A stretch of DNA of 64,000 nt from Plazaster borealis (GCA_021014325.1 CM037476.1:16280827-16344826), one strand, 5' to 3'. Positions 19,501-31,850 are shown, counted from the first letter of the stretch. Translations and numbers: made by a program. The notes: generated by a model not told the origin, from the sequence alone.

Positions 19501-20154
19501 TTGTGTATTATTCAACCAAAATGAAAAGCAGTATATATATCTGCAGTGTTATCTAAGTTATGACTGGTTCTGACAAAACCCTAAGCTTTGACCCAACTTT
19601 TAAAAAGTGAGATTTTGGTGCAAGTTTATTCTCTTGGCTTTGTTCTCTTCCATTTGATACGTGATTTGTAAAAACGGTACAAAATGAAACGAAAGTTTTT
19701 TCCCTCTTCTTTTTTTTATGAAATGTTTTTCCCAGGATGGTGAAATAAGGGTAGTATGTCACCTTTTCACTCGTTAAGGCTAATACTATTTTATTTTGTT
19801 AATATCAAGATACCGTTTTTGTTAACAAGGAATGAGAAGAAAAAACCGTCAGATATTTTCCGAAATTTAATACCGAAATTTCACTTTAGAAAATTGGGTC
19901 AAAGCTTAGGGTTTTACCAGAGCCTGTCACATTTCCTGGGACTTTCACTCTAAACCAAATTATAACCAGTTAAATAGATAACTGTTTAGCTTTATGATTG
20001 AGTTATTAACCTTAAAATGAGTAATTAAAAATTTTAGATAATAGTAACGGTATTTGGTGATCATTGTGTGATAAAACAACATCAACCAAGTTGAATGAGC
20101 CTCCAACGTGTAATTGCCTTAGTACGCAAGAATATCAGCTTCTTAAACAATATT

Positions 20155-20297
20155 TAGGCTGTGTCCAAATTGGCGGCTACAGCTACGGCTATGGCTAGAT
20201 TCCCGCGTTATCATGCATGAAGTATAGGACATCCAGCAACATCCTTAGCAACGGTCGTAGTCGCAGCTGTAGCTGTCATTTTGGATACGGAGTAATG
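20155..20297. mobile_element. Palindromic element, GGCTACGGC family, copy 2
   Basis: Left arm GGCTGTGTCCAAATTGGCGG then CTACAGCTACGGCTATGGC; right arm its inverse (GTCGCAGCTGTAGCTGTCAT, GGATACGG). Middle about 60 bases. Confidence 0.7.
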
Positions 20298-20356
20298 CTC
20301 AAATTTGTTTACACAATGGTCTACTCGGATGTTTTAAAATATTAAAGTACAGACTC

Positions 20357-20500
20357 AGGCCGTATCCGAATTGGCAGCTACAGCTACGGCTACGGCTGTT
20401 GCTAAGGATGTTGACTAGCAAGTCCAATACTTGAAGGCACGATGTTGCGGAAATCTAGCCGTAGCCGGAGCTGTAGCCGCCAGTTCGGACACGGCCTAAT
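20357..20500. mobile_element. Palindromic element, GGCTACGGC family, copy 3
   Basis: Best-kept copy: GGCCGTATCCGAATTGGCAG at the left, GCCAGTTCGGACACGGCC at the right, each continued by CTACAGCTACGGCTACGGC or its inverse. No frame inside. Confidence 0.75.
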
Positions 20501-21077
20501 TCATATTTCTTTAAATAATTGCTTAAGTAAATAATACTCACCATAGTAAAAATTGTGTATGTTAATCAAAGAGGAATCTCTTTAAATCCAAGATGGCAGT
20601 TAGCCTTTTTGAGATATGGTGGACACTATAATGAGTGCACTGTTTGGTTTGGGTGTATACTAGCCCTATACAGGACTTTTTCCTCTGTGCTGTACACAGA
20701 TACAGTATAATACGAAAGTGAAAGGCCGCTTAGTGCTTGGTGTTTACAGACAAATTTACCTAAACTTAATAGTGTCATAGTATTGTGTCCACCATAATCA
20801 TCTATTTTAAACAAGTTAGTGGATTTTGCTTGTAATTTTGGTGTCAAGGTACGAAATAAATGAAATCTTTTCCTTGGTGTAGTTTCTAAACGAAGTTTAC
20901 TTGATAGTTATTGCTTCTGTCTTGACGAGTGTTTTATAGACTTGGGATATTAATGTTTTCTTTTCTGACAAGAAAGGGACAAGCTTGGACCGCTTGTAAC
21001 AAGTTTTATCTGATATGGCAGTCGAACATCTCCAAAGCAACACCAAGATAACATTCAGAATTAAACTTTCATGAGGG

Positions 21078-21290
21078 CATCAGGTTGGCTTCGTGGTTTC
21101 TTTCCCTGCCTTGTGCATCTCTGTGGACCCTGGTTCGAATCCCACCTCGGAGCAGGGGCCTTGATGTGGATTGGGTTTACAGTCCCTATCTGATGTTGAT
21201 GTTTTTTCCAATGGGGTTTTCCTCTCACATCTAAAACTGAAAATTTATTCTAGTTTCATATTAACCATCCTGTTAAGGCGCTTGCGGTGT
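21078..21290 (+). mobile_element. tRNA-derived SINE family B
   Basis: GGTTGGCTTCGTGGTTTC (worn A-box), CCTGGTTCGAATCCCACC (B-box), then the family tail with GGGGTTTTCCTCTCACATCT. Confidence 0.7.
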
Positions 21291-21754
21291 TGGAAGTGTA
21301 CTAAAAACTTTATACGAGTCCAACGTCCTCCTCCTTTCACTAGAACCCAATTTATTGAAGTTTAACAAGTCTGTTGGATGGTGTGTTTTAAAAACTTGAA
21401 GGTGGGAATTAGTTTACTCTTGAAAAAAGAAGAAAACAAGTTTTCGAACTCATCTTACAATCTGATCCAGTTTAAGAGAAATGTTCAAAAATAATTTCTC
21501 TCTCTTCAACTTCTCTATAATGTTTTCGTGTAGCACTCATCTATTGTGGCCCGCTGGCCTTGGCGATCTTTCCTGATGTTATTTTCGGTAGAATAATTAG
21601 AGGTGTTCCCGGTCATTTTCGACAAAACAAAACAGCCTATTATTTTCACTCTCATGCATTCACTTCAGTTGAAACAGTCATTCAATTTCACTTTTGGGCA
21701 TGCGGATTTGTATATTGCATACAAAATTGGCGTTCTTTATAATTGTATAGGCTT

Positions 21755-22148
21755 AGAGGGTCATACGTTTGGTAATTGCTCATACAACAACTTACTTGGC
21801 AACAAAAACTTACTTGGTAAGAAGTACAGCAGCTTCTGATAGTATCAAGCATTTTGAGAAACATTTCACTTTGAAGTATGTGGTGGAAAAAGATATCAAT
21901 GTTTATCCCCCAAATTTGAATCTGAGAAGCGTTTCTGTCAGAAACATTTCTCTGATTGTCTCTGATTCCAATTGCAAATTAATCTTCCTGCGTGGACATA
22001 ACCGCTCCAGATTTTCGGCAATATCTCAAAAACGCTACCACCTTTTGAAATGAAATTTTTACAGGTTAGTTTGATGATGTATATCTACAACTATACAGGA
22101 TGAAACAAACAGTGGTTTCCAATTACCAAACGTAAACAATTCCTTTAA
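21755..22148. mobile_element. Palindromic MITE family B, third copy
   Basis: GGGTCATACGTTTGGTAATT at the left and AATTACCAAACGTAAACAAT at the right; interior as in 3868-4260, including CATTTTGAGAAACATTTCAC. Confidence 0.7.
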
Positions 22149-22424
22149 TAGACACGCGAAATCGGCGTTCAATTTAGCTCCGTAGGACCAACTAAAAAAT
22201 TCAGCGACAAGATGCTGCAAATTGAAAGCTGTGTTAGTGGATTGTTAGCTTGAAAGATCGTCTTTTTAAATCGCATGATGCAAAAATATTGCTTTAATGG
22301 TTAAAATTGAATGAATGTTTAGGTGAGCTTTCAATTCGGGCGAAATAGAATATCGTGACGTGCCAAATTGGCCGCTTTTTTCTTCAAATAACCAGGAGGA
22401 AACCCTATAGGCCCACTCTTAAAA

Positions 22425-22660
22425 CAAAATCTCGGATTCCAGGGGGCCTGATCCCATTTATTGGTCAGGCTGAACCGGAAACTTCAAGTTGTTAAACGAT
22501 GGGATTTTAGCTCAGACTCTGCTTCAGTTTGAGCCATTTCTGGGTCATTTTGGCAAAGATTCCGGGTCAGAACGACCCAAAAATTGGTCAGGCCCAAAGC
22601 GTGGTCAGCCCCCCCTGCCTGGCACCCGATTCTGACCCGGGAAATTTAGAGTATAGTAAT
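22425..22660. mobile_element. Worn element rich in GGGTCAG / CTGACCC boxes
   Basis: Blocks such as TTGGTCAGGCTGAACCGG and CGATTCTGACCCGGGAA, ending TTTAGAGTATAG, match a fuller copy at 45622-46000 that ends TTTTTTAGAGTGTG. Probably a non-autonomous DNA element. Confidence 0.55.
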
Positions 22661-23079
22661 AGCTATTTAAAAGGAGCTTTCATCTTCATAAACATTCTAT
22701 TTCAATATCGTGCAATGGCTCGCTTTCGTGAAATGGAACAACACTAATCCACCGAATGACGATGCACACGCTGTGTCAATGCACATTCCTGACCAATTTA
22801 GCTGTGGTGTTTCATCACTGCAGCCGTCCAAATTCATTTGTATTTTGGATTGGAATCTTTGGACACCATCTTTAGTTGTGGTGCAACGAGCAACACCACC
22901 TTGACGGAATTGACAAGTTGACAAACATCATAGAGGCTAGCAAATAGTTATAACAATCAATACAGACCACAGCTCAAGATTACACAATGTCTCTGAAGAC
23001 AAAACGAGAAATGTAGGCACCGTTGTCCATTGTATGAAGCCAATGGGGTTTAAATTTAGTATTTGGGTTAGGAGCTATG

Positions 23080-26000
23080 GTTAGGGTTTGGGAATTAGTG
23101 TTACGGTTGTAAAATAGGGTAGGGTGAAAATTTAGGGTTAGGGTTAGTGTTAGGGTTAGGTTATAGGGTTAGGGTTTGGGTTGGGGTTAGCGTTAGGGTT
23201 AGGGTTTGGGTAGGCTTAGGATAAGAGTTGATGTATGTTTAGGTTAGCATCAGGTTTAATGTTTACTTTTTGGACTTGGAAATTACGGTTCGGGTTTAGG
23301 TCTGGGTTAGGGTTAGGGTTAGGGTTAGGGTAGGCTTATATGATAAAAGTTGATGTATGTTTAGGTAAGCGTCAGGTTTAATGTTTACTTTTTTGGACTT
23401 GGAAATTATGGTTATGGTTAGGGTTAGGTTTAGGGTAAGGGTTGGGTTAGTGCCAGGGTTAGGGTTGGGGTAGAGCCAGGCTTATAGGGCTGGGGTTAGG
23501 ATTAAGGTTAGGGTTGGGGTTAGCGATAATGATTGATGTATGTTTAGGTTAGCATCAGGTTTAATGTTTGCTTTTTGGACTTGCAAATTACGGTTCGGGT
23601 TTAGGTCTGGGTTAGGGTTAGGGTTAGGGTTAGGGTAGGCTTATATGATAAAAGTTGATGTATGTTTAGGTAAGCGTCAGGTTTAATGTTTACTTTTTTG
23701 GACTTGGAAATTATGGTTATGGTTAGGGTTAGGTTTAGGGTAAGGGTTGGGTTAGTGCCAGGGTTAGGGTTGGGGTAGAGCCAGGCTTATAGGGCTGGGG
23801 TTAGGATTAAGGTTAGGGTTGGGGTTAGCGATAATGATTGATGTATGTTTAGGTTAGCATCAGGTTTAATGTTTGCTTTTTGGACGTGGGAATTGCGGTT
23901 TGGGGTAGGGTTAGGATTATGGTTAGGGTTTGGGTCTGTGTTAGGGTTAGGGCTGGGTTAGGGTTAGGGTTAGGGTTAGGGTTTGGGTTGGGGTTAGCGT
24001 TAGGGTTAGGGTTAGGGTTAGGGTTTGGGTTAGCGTTAGGGTTAGGGTAGGCTTAGGATAAGAGTTGATGTATGTTTAGGTTAGCATCAGGTTTAATGTT
24101 TGCTTTTTGGACTTGAACATTATAGTTTGGGTTAGGGTTAGGGTTAGGGGTAGGGTTAGGGTTTGGGTTAGCGTTAGGGTTAGGGGTAGGGTTAGGGTTA
24201 GGGTTAGGGTTAGAGTTGGGGTCAGGGTTAGGGTTAGGGTAGGGTTAGGAATAGGGCAAGGAGTATGGACAGGAAAGAGTTTTGTATTTTGGTTAGGGTT
24301 AGGGTTAAGGTTAGGTTCAGTGTCATTTTTAGAAGTTAGGGTTCTTGTTACATTCAGGATTAGGGTTAGGGTTAGGGTTAGAGTTAGGGTAGGCTCAGGA
24401 TAAGAGTTGATGTATGTTTAGGTTAGCATCAGGTTTAATGCTTGCTTTTTGGACTTGCAAATTATGGTGGTTAGGGTAAGGGTTAGGGTTGGGGTGGTGT
24501 TATAGGGTTAGGGTTTGGATGAGGGCCAGGGTTAGGGTTAGGGTTTGGATGAGGGCCAGGGTTAGGGTTAGGGTTAGGGTTTGGATGAGAGCCAGGGTAA
24601 GGGTTAGGGTTAGGGTTTGGATGAGGGCCAGGGTTAGGGTTAGGGTTAGGGTTTGGATGAGGGCCAGGGTAAGGGTTAGGGTTAGGGTTTGGATGAGAGC
24701 CAGGGTAAGGGTTAGGGTTAGGGTTTGGATGAGGGCCAGGGTTAGGGTTAGGGTTAGGGTTTGGATGAGGGCCAGGGTAAGGGTTAGGGTTAGGGTTTGG
24801 ATGAGGGCCAGGGTTAGGGTTAGGGTTAGGGTTTGGATGAGAGCCAGGGTAAGGGTTAGGGTTAGGGTTTGGATGAGGGCCAGGGTTAGGGTTAGGGTTA
24901 GGGTTTGGATGAGGGCCAGGGTAAGGGTTAGGGTTAGGGTTTGGATGAGGGCCAGGGTTAGGGTTAGGGTTAGGGTTTGGATGAGAGCCAGGGTAAGGGT
25001 TAGGGTTAGGGTTTGGATGAGGGCCAGGGTTAGGGTTAGGGTTAGGGTTTGGATGAGGGCCAGGGTTAGGGTTCGGGTTAGGGTTTGGATGAGGGCCAGG
25101 GTTAGGGTTCGGGTTAGGGTTTGGATGAGGGCCAGGGTTAGGGTTAGGGTTAGGGTTTGGATGAGAGCCAGGGTAAGGGTTAGGGTTAGGGTTTGGATGA
25201 GAGCCAGGGTTAGGGTTAGGGTTAGGGTTTGGATGAGGGCCAGGGTAAGGGTTAGGGTTAGGGTTTGGATGAGGGCCAGGGTAAGGGTTAGGGTTAGGGT
25301 TTGGATGAGGGCCAGGGTTAGGGTTAGGGTTAGGGTTTGGATGAGGGCCAGGGTAAGGGGTTAGGGTTAGGGTTTGGATGAGGGCCAGGGTAAGGGTTAG
25401 GGTTAGGGTTTGGATGAGGGCCAGGGTAAGGGTTAGGGTTTGGATGAGGGCCAGGGTTAGGGTTAGGGTTAGGGTTTGGATGAGGGCCAGGGTAAGGGTT
25501 AGGGTTAGGGTTTGGATGAGGGCCAGGGTAAGGGTTAGGGTTTGGATGAGGGCCAGGGTTAGGGTTAGGGTTAGGGTTTGGATGAGAGCCAGGGTTAGGG
25601 TTAGGGTTAGGGTTTGGATGAGGGCCAGGGTAAGGGTTAGGGTTAGGGTTTGGATGAGGGCCAGGGTAAGGGTTAGGGTTAGGGTTTGGATGAGGGCCAG
25701 GGTAAGGGTTAGGGTTAGGGTTTGGATGAGCGCCAGGGTTAGGGTTAGGGTTAGGGTTTGGATGAGGGCCAGGGTAAGGGTTAGGGTTAGGGTTTGGATG
25801 AGGGCCAGGGTAAGGGGTTAGGGTTAGGGTTTGGATGAGGGCCAGGGTAAGGGGTTAGGGTTTGGATGAGGGCCAGGGTAAGGGTTAGGGTTAGGGTTTG
25901 GATGAGGCCCAGGGTTAGGGTTAGGGTTAGGGTTTGGATGAGGCCCAGGGTTAGGGTTAGGGTTAGGGTTTGGATGAGGGCCAGGGTTAGGGTTAGGGTT

Positions 26001-26095
26001 AGGGTCAGGAGTATCAACAGGAAAGACGTTTGGGTTTTGGTTAGGTTTAGGGCTGGGATTCAGGTTAGGTTTACGGTGAGGGCTAGGCTTGACTT
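23080..26095 (+). repeat. Interstitial telomere-type (TTAGGG) array
   Basis: About 3 kb dominated by TTAGGG and one-base variants, always G-rich on the plus strand. From 23080 to 24480 it is broken by seven copies of a non-telomeric box (GATGTATGTTTAGGTTAGCA and onward to CTTTTTGGACTTG, near 23227, 23347, 23531, 23653, 23839, 24067 and 24407). A block of about 303 bp is duplicated within this part (roughly 23280-23583 and 23584-23887). From 24510 it turns into a 36-bp minisatellite. This layout resembles subtelomeric DNA. Confidence 0.9.
24510..26005 (+). repeat. 36-bp minisatellite, about 40 copies
   Basis: The unit is GGTTTGGATGAGGGCCAGGG followed by TTAGGG-type repeats. Variation is limited to GAGGGCC or GAGAGCC and to TTAGGG or TAAGGG; a few units are 30 bp. 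Because 36 is divisible by three, long open frames arise (VWMRARVRVRVR units); they have no start context, signal or codon-like variation and are not genes. Confidence 0.9.
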
Positions 26096-26129
26096 TGATT
26101 TGGGTTAAAGATTTGTCTGAGGCTTAGGG

Positions 26130-26310
26130 TAAAACAAAATAAAGTCGCTGCCCCAAACAAACAGTCGCCTCCCCAAAAAATAAAAAAGCCGCCCCCAAAT
26201 AAAGTCGCCGCAAAAAAAGAAGAAGACAAAATTACCCGCAAAAAAGCCCCGCCTAAAAAAAGAAGTCACCGCCTAAAAACAAAAGTCGCCTCCATCAGAA
26301 TAAAACGCAC
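26130..26310. repeat. A-rich low-complexity stretch with GTCGCC boxes
   Basis: Short A-rich runs alternate with AAGTCGCC / AAGCCGCC-like boxes about every 20-30 bases. No frame or known family. Confidence 0.6.
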
Positions 26311-29300
26311 CTGTTAGATCAACCTGGGGTCCAAGTATTGTACCTACGATGTAGCCCTGTCATATTGTAACATGTTACCATGAACAGAGAGGAGGAACTA
26401 GCTCTGTACTAAATTTGTCAACAAAATGATTAGCTCATGTATATTTCGGGATTGGCTGCCCCCATTGTGTTGTCAAAGAACTGGTAAGCAACTGCGCAAC
26501 TCAAAGTGAAAGCTGAGCGGTGCATGACCAGGCAATTTTGTTAATGTTTTTGTATTCGTATATTGCATTTTTCACATTTTCAGCGGTTTATGTTGTCTTA
26601 TTGATCTTGGTGCTGTTTTCTTGCTGCAATTCAGCTTTTGGCTGCGATGCATGATAATAATAAATCATTGTGAATTAATTATGACTTCTACTAACTCATA
26701 ATTATGATTTATTAGTCGTATGACTTATAATTATGACTATACCTTCTTCCCGTTTTCTCGATTTCCATTTAAATGCTGCATAGGCCTACTGTTCCACTTG
26801 TATGTTAAAGGTATCGTACACATTTGGTAATTACTCAAAATATATATAAGCATAAAAACTTACTTGGTAACGAGCAACAGAGAGCTGTTGATAGTATAAA
26901 ACATTGTGAGCAACAACTTCCTCTGAAGTAACGTAGTTTTTGAGAAAGAGGTAATTTCTCACTAAAATAATAAAAGACTTCTTGCAAGACAAGATGCAAA
27001 TAAGTTAAAAAGCTTTTTCCCCCCACCCAAGAAAATTCTGTTGACTTAATTCGGATTCTGCGCGTCGCTGAAGCGTAGGAATTCGGCATTGTTACGTATG
27101 CAGATTTTGCCTCGTTATGTATGCAAATGAGAGTTTTCTGGCACGCGAGCAAAATGCTGTGCTGTTCTGCAGGGAAAAGAGCAAGAGTTTGTTGTGCGGG
27201 CGGCCATAGTTTAGGCGGGACGGCGTGCTGGAGGGACGGCAGGTTGGACGGACGGCGAGCTGACTGGACTACCACCACTCACTTTATGACTTCGGAGGAA
27301 GGATTCAGACAGGAGAATTCATTTACAGAACATATTTCTGTAGTTTGCTTAGAATCTAGACATTGTTTTAGGCGAACTAAGATAACCTGTTTTGACATCC
27401 AGACTGAGAAACAAACTGACAAAAAAATGTTTCCAAACATCTTTTTCGGCCGGGCAGGCGAAATGAGCATTCGGCATGGACCACGCCCGAATAACGTTCA
27501 CCTCAAAGTTGAACCAGCCTTGTTGTTGAGCTTGCAGGTTGACTGATAACTCCAGGGAGCATCATTCTTTATTACTACTGATGACGGCAACTGGACCACA
27601 CTAACTTGAACAGTTCCCTGTTGAGATTTCAGTTTGTCTTGCGAGATCCACTGGGTTGGTGGAGGTTTCACCTGGCCCGAGCCACAGCTAGAAAAAGATT
27701 ACTGGACTGGTCGTGGGCAAGGGCTGATTTGAAAACAGTTGAACCTAAGCCGACACAGACCAAGTTCAGAGGAAGAAGTGAGTGGATGCGAGGGAGGAAA
27801 AAACACAAGGTTAGTAAGATAATACTTGAGTTAAAAAAGTATAAATAGTTAAGAAGAAAGAAGAAAAATATCGTATCTGACCCGCACTTTCAAACTAGTG
27901 GTTTCTTAGATTAAAAAAGAAAAGAATGTGGACTTCATTTCACCTCTTTAAAATAATTATTCTAAAGATATTGTTAGCTAAAACGTTTTTTGGTAAAAAA
28001 TCATTGTTTTCACTTAAACATGACCAAATTTGGTGAGATTTTAACAGGTTGGTTCCCGAAACGGACAAATATTATACACCCCCTAAAAAAAAAAAAAAAT
28101 CTGCCAACTTTTTTTGACATAATCAATTACTGAGGTCACTGTTGGGGGGGGGGGGCATTATCCCATTTATGGGGGAAATATTTTAATTTTGTCCATTCAA
28201 TATAAATTTCGGTGCTGAAATTTTTACAAGTTAGTTTTATTGTGTATATATACATCTATATAGAAGAAAAACAATCGAACGAACGGTTCCAAAAAGGTAT
28301 ACTTTGCCTTTATGCTTCTCTTGTAAACGTTTTTGCACAATGTTCCAAATTTGGCAAAGCATTTGACATACAACTGCTGAGACAACCTTTTTGTTATAAG
28401 GTCGAACTCCATTGAAGTCGGTCAGATACAGAAATCTATTGCCTTATTGGAATTTTTTTAGGTGTTCAATATTGACCAATGCATTAATGTATGTATTTAT
28501 TAATTTTTTCACTTATGTTTTTATTTCTTGATTTTTGTGACTACAGGACGTCAATATCCTCCCCATTTCCACATCGAAGGATGGTTTTGTTTCCTGACCA
28601 CCAATGAGAGAGTTTTACGACCTATAGAAGGATGGTTTTGTTTCCTGACCACCAATGAGCGTCTTTGTCTATGGATCCATTTGACGTAAAAGGAGTTCAT
28701 CAAAGGTAATGAAAGATCTTGGAGACATCCAAAGGTAGGCGAAGATCTAACCCATTTCGTTTGCAGGGTCCCTCCCCCTTTTTCTCCGCCCATGTACACA
28801 GAAACTCGACCGAGTACTTGTTGATGTTGTCTACATACATAATTTTTTCCTTGATGATGTCACCACTTTCCTGATGTTTTTTTCACACCTGGATTTTTCG
28901 CGTTTCTTAATTTGCATATTGGTCGAAGCCAATGATGCTTCTGCGCAGTCCTTTGGTCTACAGTCAGTGGGAGTTGTTCATTGGACTTCTAAGTCCTCAG
29001 TTGACATGTTCAAATACCGTAACGATGTCGCTACTTCAATAGCATAAATAAAACCGTACTTCAAATTGTACGCTAGTAATACAGTCATTTAAAGAAGCAG
29101 GTGTTTTAGTTTAAGTTTACCTCTGTAAAATAAATAGTTTAATTGGGAAGATTGGTTGGGAACCACAAATACATATTACCCTCTTGCAAAATTACCCTAA
29201 AACAATTAGGTTGTAAACTTTACAGTACCATAATTGTTAGTTTGTCACTATTTTGTTTTTTAAGATTTGTTTTTCTTCAAATACCTGATATAATAAAATC

Positions 29301-29875
29301 ATAAAAAGTAAAAAATAAATGAAGTTACAGTTCTGTACTTCAATAAGACATAAATATATGTCTTTAAATTTGAGTGCGTCTCCGAAGCCAACAAACTCTT
29401 TTTTTTTAAGCCCACCTGAATGTACAAACTACCTCACGTCAAAAGACTAAACAAGCATTTCAAAGCTTCAGTTAAAACTATCTTAACTTAATATCCAACA
29501 TGTAAACTCCAAACGAAAAGCATCACTCAAAAGTGATTTTAGAAACAAAGTAAATGAAGGGGATTCTTATAAAAAAAACTTCCACAAGTTTTGTTTCCAT
29601 AAGAATATATCCTCATAAAAAGTTGGCTGATAATATCAAAGCGCTGCGTATGAGAAAGTCACAGTAAGCGGCAGGAAGCATTTCTATATCATTAAAAGAA
29701 GCCAGTCAAGACAAAACAGAAACAAATGAAGAAGAAAGAAACCTTAGTCTGCTGCTGTTTCATCACTGCTCAAGAACGTGATGATGATGGAGATTCAAAG
29801 GTATGGTAAGATCGGCATAGGCCTAGAGTAACCTTAGGATAGGCCTAGAGGTACACTTGTCTAACCCTTCTTTTT
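26311..29875. other. Intergenic, no recognised gene
   Basis: It contains a truncated family A MITE (26804-26995), an octamer ATGCAAAT at 27121 followed by a GC-rich patch (27180-27270), and a direct repeat of about 62 bp (GAAGGATGGTTTTGTTTCCT at 28576 and 28638). Frames up to 147 codons match nothing known. The GC-rich patch could be the start of the transcript proposed for the blocks downstream, but that is only a guess. Confidence 0.4.
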
Positions 29876-30039
29876 AAACAGGTGCTGGTAGTCGGCTCAA
29901 GATTTATGGCTGGTATCGAGACTTAAGGCTACCAACCGACGACTGACCAGAGGCCAGCGAAGTTCTGGAAGAACCAGCAAACTTTACATGAAGCACGTAA
30001 CTAGTAAGTATCAGGTAAAGTATATAGGAATAGCTTATT

Positions 30040-31850
30040 AACCCCTTTTCCTTCCACAGCTTTTAACCAGTTTCCCTCCACAGCTAGTAACAATTTTTCC
30101 TTCCACAGCCTTTAACAATTTTTCCTTCCACAGCCTTTAACAATTTCTTTCTCTACAGCCTTTAACCATTTCTTTCTCCACAGCAAAACGGTTTTCTTTT
30201 CTTTTTCAACAGCTTCTAATACTGTACTTCAAAATCTTGTAACGAGGCTAGACGGTCCTTGAGGAAGTGGCATACTGAAGGAAGCACCAAAAAACATCCA
30301 ATGTAAGTATCAGGTAAAGTATATAGGAATAGCTTGTTAACCCCTTTTCCTTCCACAGCTTTTAACTAGTTTCTCTCCACAGCTAGTAACAATTTTTCTT
30401 CCACAGCCTTTAACCATTTCTTTCTCCACAGCAAAACGTTTTTTCTTTTCTTTTTCAACAGCTTCTTATAAAATTGTACTTCGAAATCTTGTGAAGAGGC
30501 CAGACGGTCCTTGAGGAAGTGGCATACTGCAGGAAGAAAGCAGAAGCAGCCAATGTAAGTATCAGGTAAAGTATACAGGAAAAGCTTATTAACCACTTTT
30601 CCTTCCACAGCTTTTAACCAGTTTCCCTCCACAGCTAGTAACAATTTTCCTTCCACAGCCTTTAACCATTTCTTTCTCCACAGCAAAACGGTTTTTCTTT
30701 TCTTTTTCAACAGCTTCTAATATTGTACTTTGAAATCTTGTAACGAGGCTAGACGGTCAAGATCCTTGAGGAAGTAGCGTACTGCAGGATTGCAAGAAGC
30801 ACCAAAAAGCCACCAATGTAAGTATCAGGTCTAGTTATAAGCAGAGTAACCATTGCTATAACCTTGTTATGGTGGGGCTCTTAACATTTTTCCTTCCACA
30901 TCCTCTAATCGTTTTCCTTCCACCACAGCTAACAATTTTTCCTTCACAGCAAAACTCTTTTTCTTTTTCTTTTCTACAGCTGCTTCTACTGATTGTTTGC
31001 TAAAGAAACAAAGCCCGACTGTCACGGGTCTTGAAGAAGTGGCATTCTTTAGGAAGTACTCCTGTGCAGCCAATGCAAAGGGTACAAGCAAGGTCCAAAT
31101 GTGGTAAGTACCCATTGATATAACATTATGTTGGGGGTAATTAACATTTTATTTCCCACAGCTTTTAACAATTTTTCCTTCCTCAGCTTGTTAACCTTTT
31201 TTCTCCCATAACTTCTGAAAAAAATTCCTTCCACAGCTTGCTAACCAATTTTTCTTCCCTAATTTCTAATCATATTTTTTCCCACAGCTTTTAACAATTT
31301 TTCCTTCCACAGCTTGTAAACCATTTTTTCTCCCATAATTTCTAAAAGAAATTCCTTCCACAGCTTTTAACAATTTTTCCTTCCACAGCTTGTTAACAAT
31401 TTTTTCTCCCATAATTTCTAAAAAAAAATTCTTCCACAGCTTTTAACAATTTTTCCTTCCACAGCTTGCTAACCAATTTTCCTTCCCTAATTTCTAATCA
31501 TATTTCCTTCCACAGCTTTTAAAAATTTTTCCTTCCACAGCTTGTTAACCATTTTTTCTCCCAAAATGTCTAATAATTTTTCCTTCCACAGCTTGCTAAC
31601 CAATTTTCCTTCCCTAATTTCTAATCATATTTCCTTCCACAGCTTTTAACAATGGTTCCTTCCACAGCTTGTTAACCATTTTTTCTTCCATAAATTCTAA
31701 TAAATTTTCCATCCACAGCTTGATAACAAATTTTCCTTGCATATTTTTTAATCATATTTCCTTCCACAGCTTTTAACCATTCTTTTTTCCACACTTAATA
31801 ATTTTCTTTCCACAGCCAACCATTTTCCTTTTACAGCTTTTTACAGCTTT
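30040..31850 (+). repeat. Minisatellite of 3'-splice-site-like motifs
   Basis: A worn unit of about 25 bp, approximately TTTTAACAATTTTTCCTTCC followed by ACAG, repeats with variation across 1.8 kb. Each unit holds a branch-point-like TTTAAC or GCTAAC, a pyrimidine tract and CACAG, so at least 35 acceptor-like sites lie in a row. From 31140 on a longer unit of about 50 bp alternates CTTGCTAACCA and CTAATTTCTAATCAT blocks. Lysine-rich frames on the other strand are by-products. Confidence 0.8.
30213..31103 (+). other. Four tandem copies of a non-coding exon-like block
   Basis: Blocks at 30213-30302, 30462-30554, 30714-30817 and 30980-31103. Each starts after a CAACAG or CTACAG acceptor, contains GAGGCTAGACGGTCCTTGAG or a variant and GAAGTGGCATACTG, and ends at a donor GTAAGT; the first three continue GTAAGTATCAGG. 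A block at 29882-30003 shares only the donor side. Lengths (90, 93, 104, 124) and stops in all frames argue against coding. This looks like an exon of a spliced non-coding RNA multiplied in tandem. Confidence 0.6.

Noticed and set aside
24489..25821. Open frames of 291 and 147 codons (WMRARVRVRV units)
   Set aside because: They are the 36-bp telomere-derived minisatellite read in frame; the period is a multiple of three, and a frameshift in one unit ends each frame. No gene features.
27121..27546. Open frame of 141 codons in a GC-rich patch
   Set aside because: No recognisable domain, odd composition and no splice-consistent partner; may be part of a non-coding transcript at best.
30366..31234. 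Minus-strand Lys/Trp-rich frames (KKWLKAVEGK repeats)
   Set aside because: They are the reverse complement of the TTCCACAGC repeat array; no start context, no splice-consistent extension.
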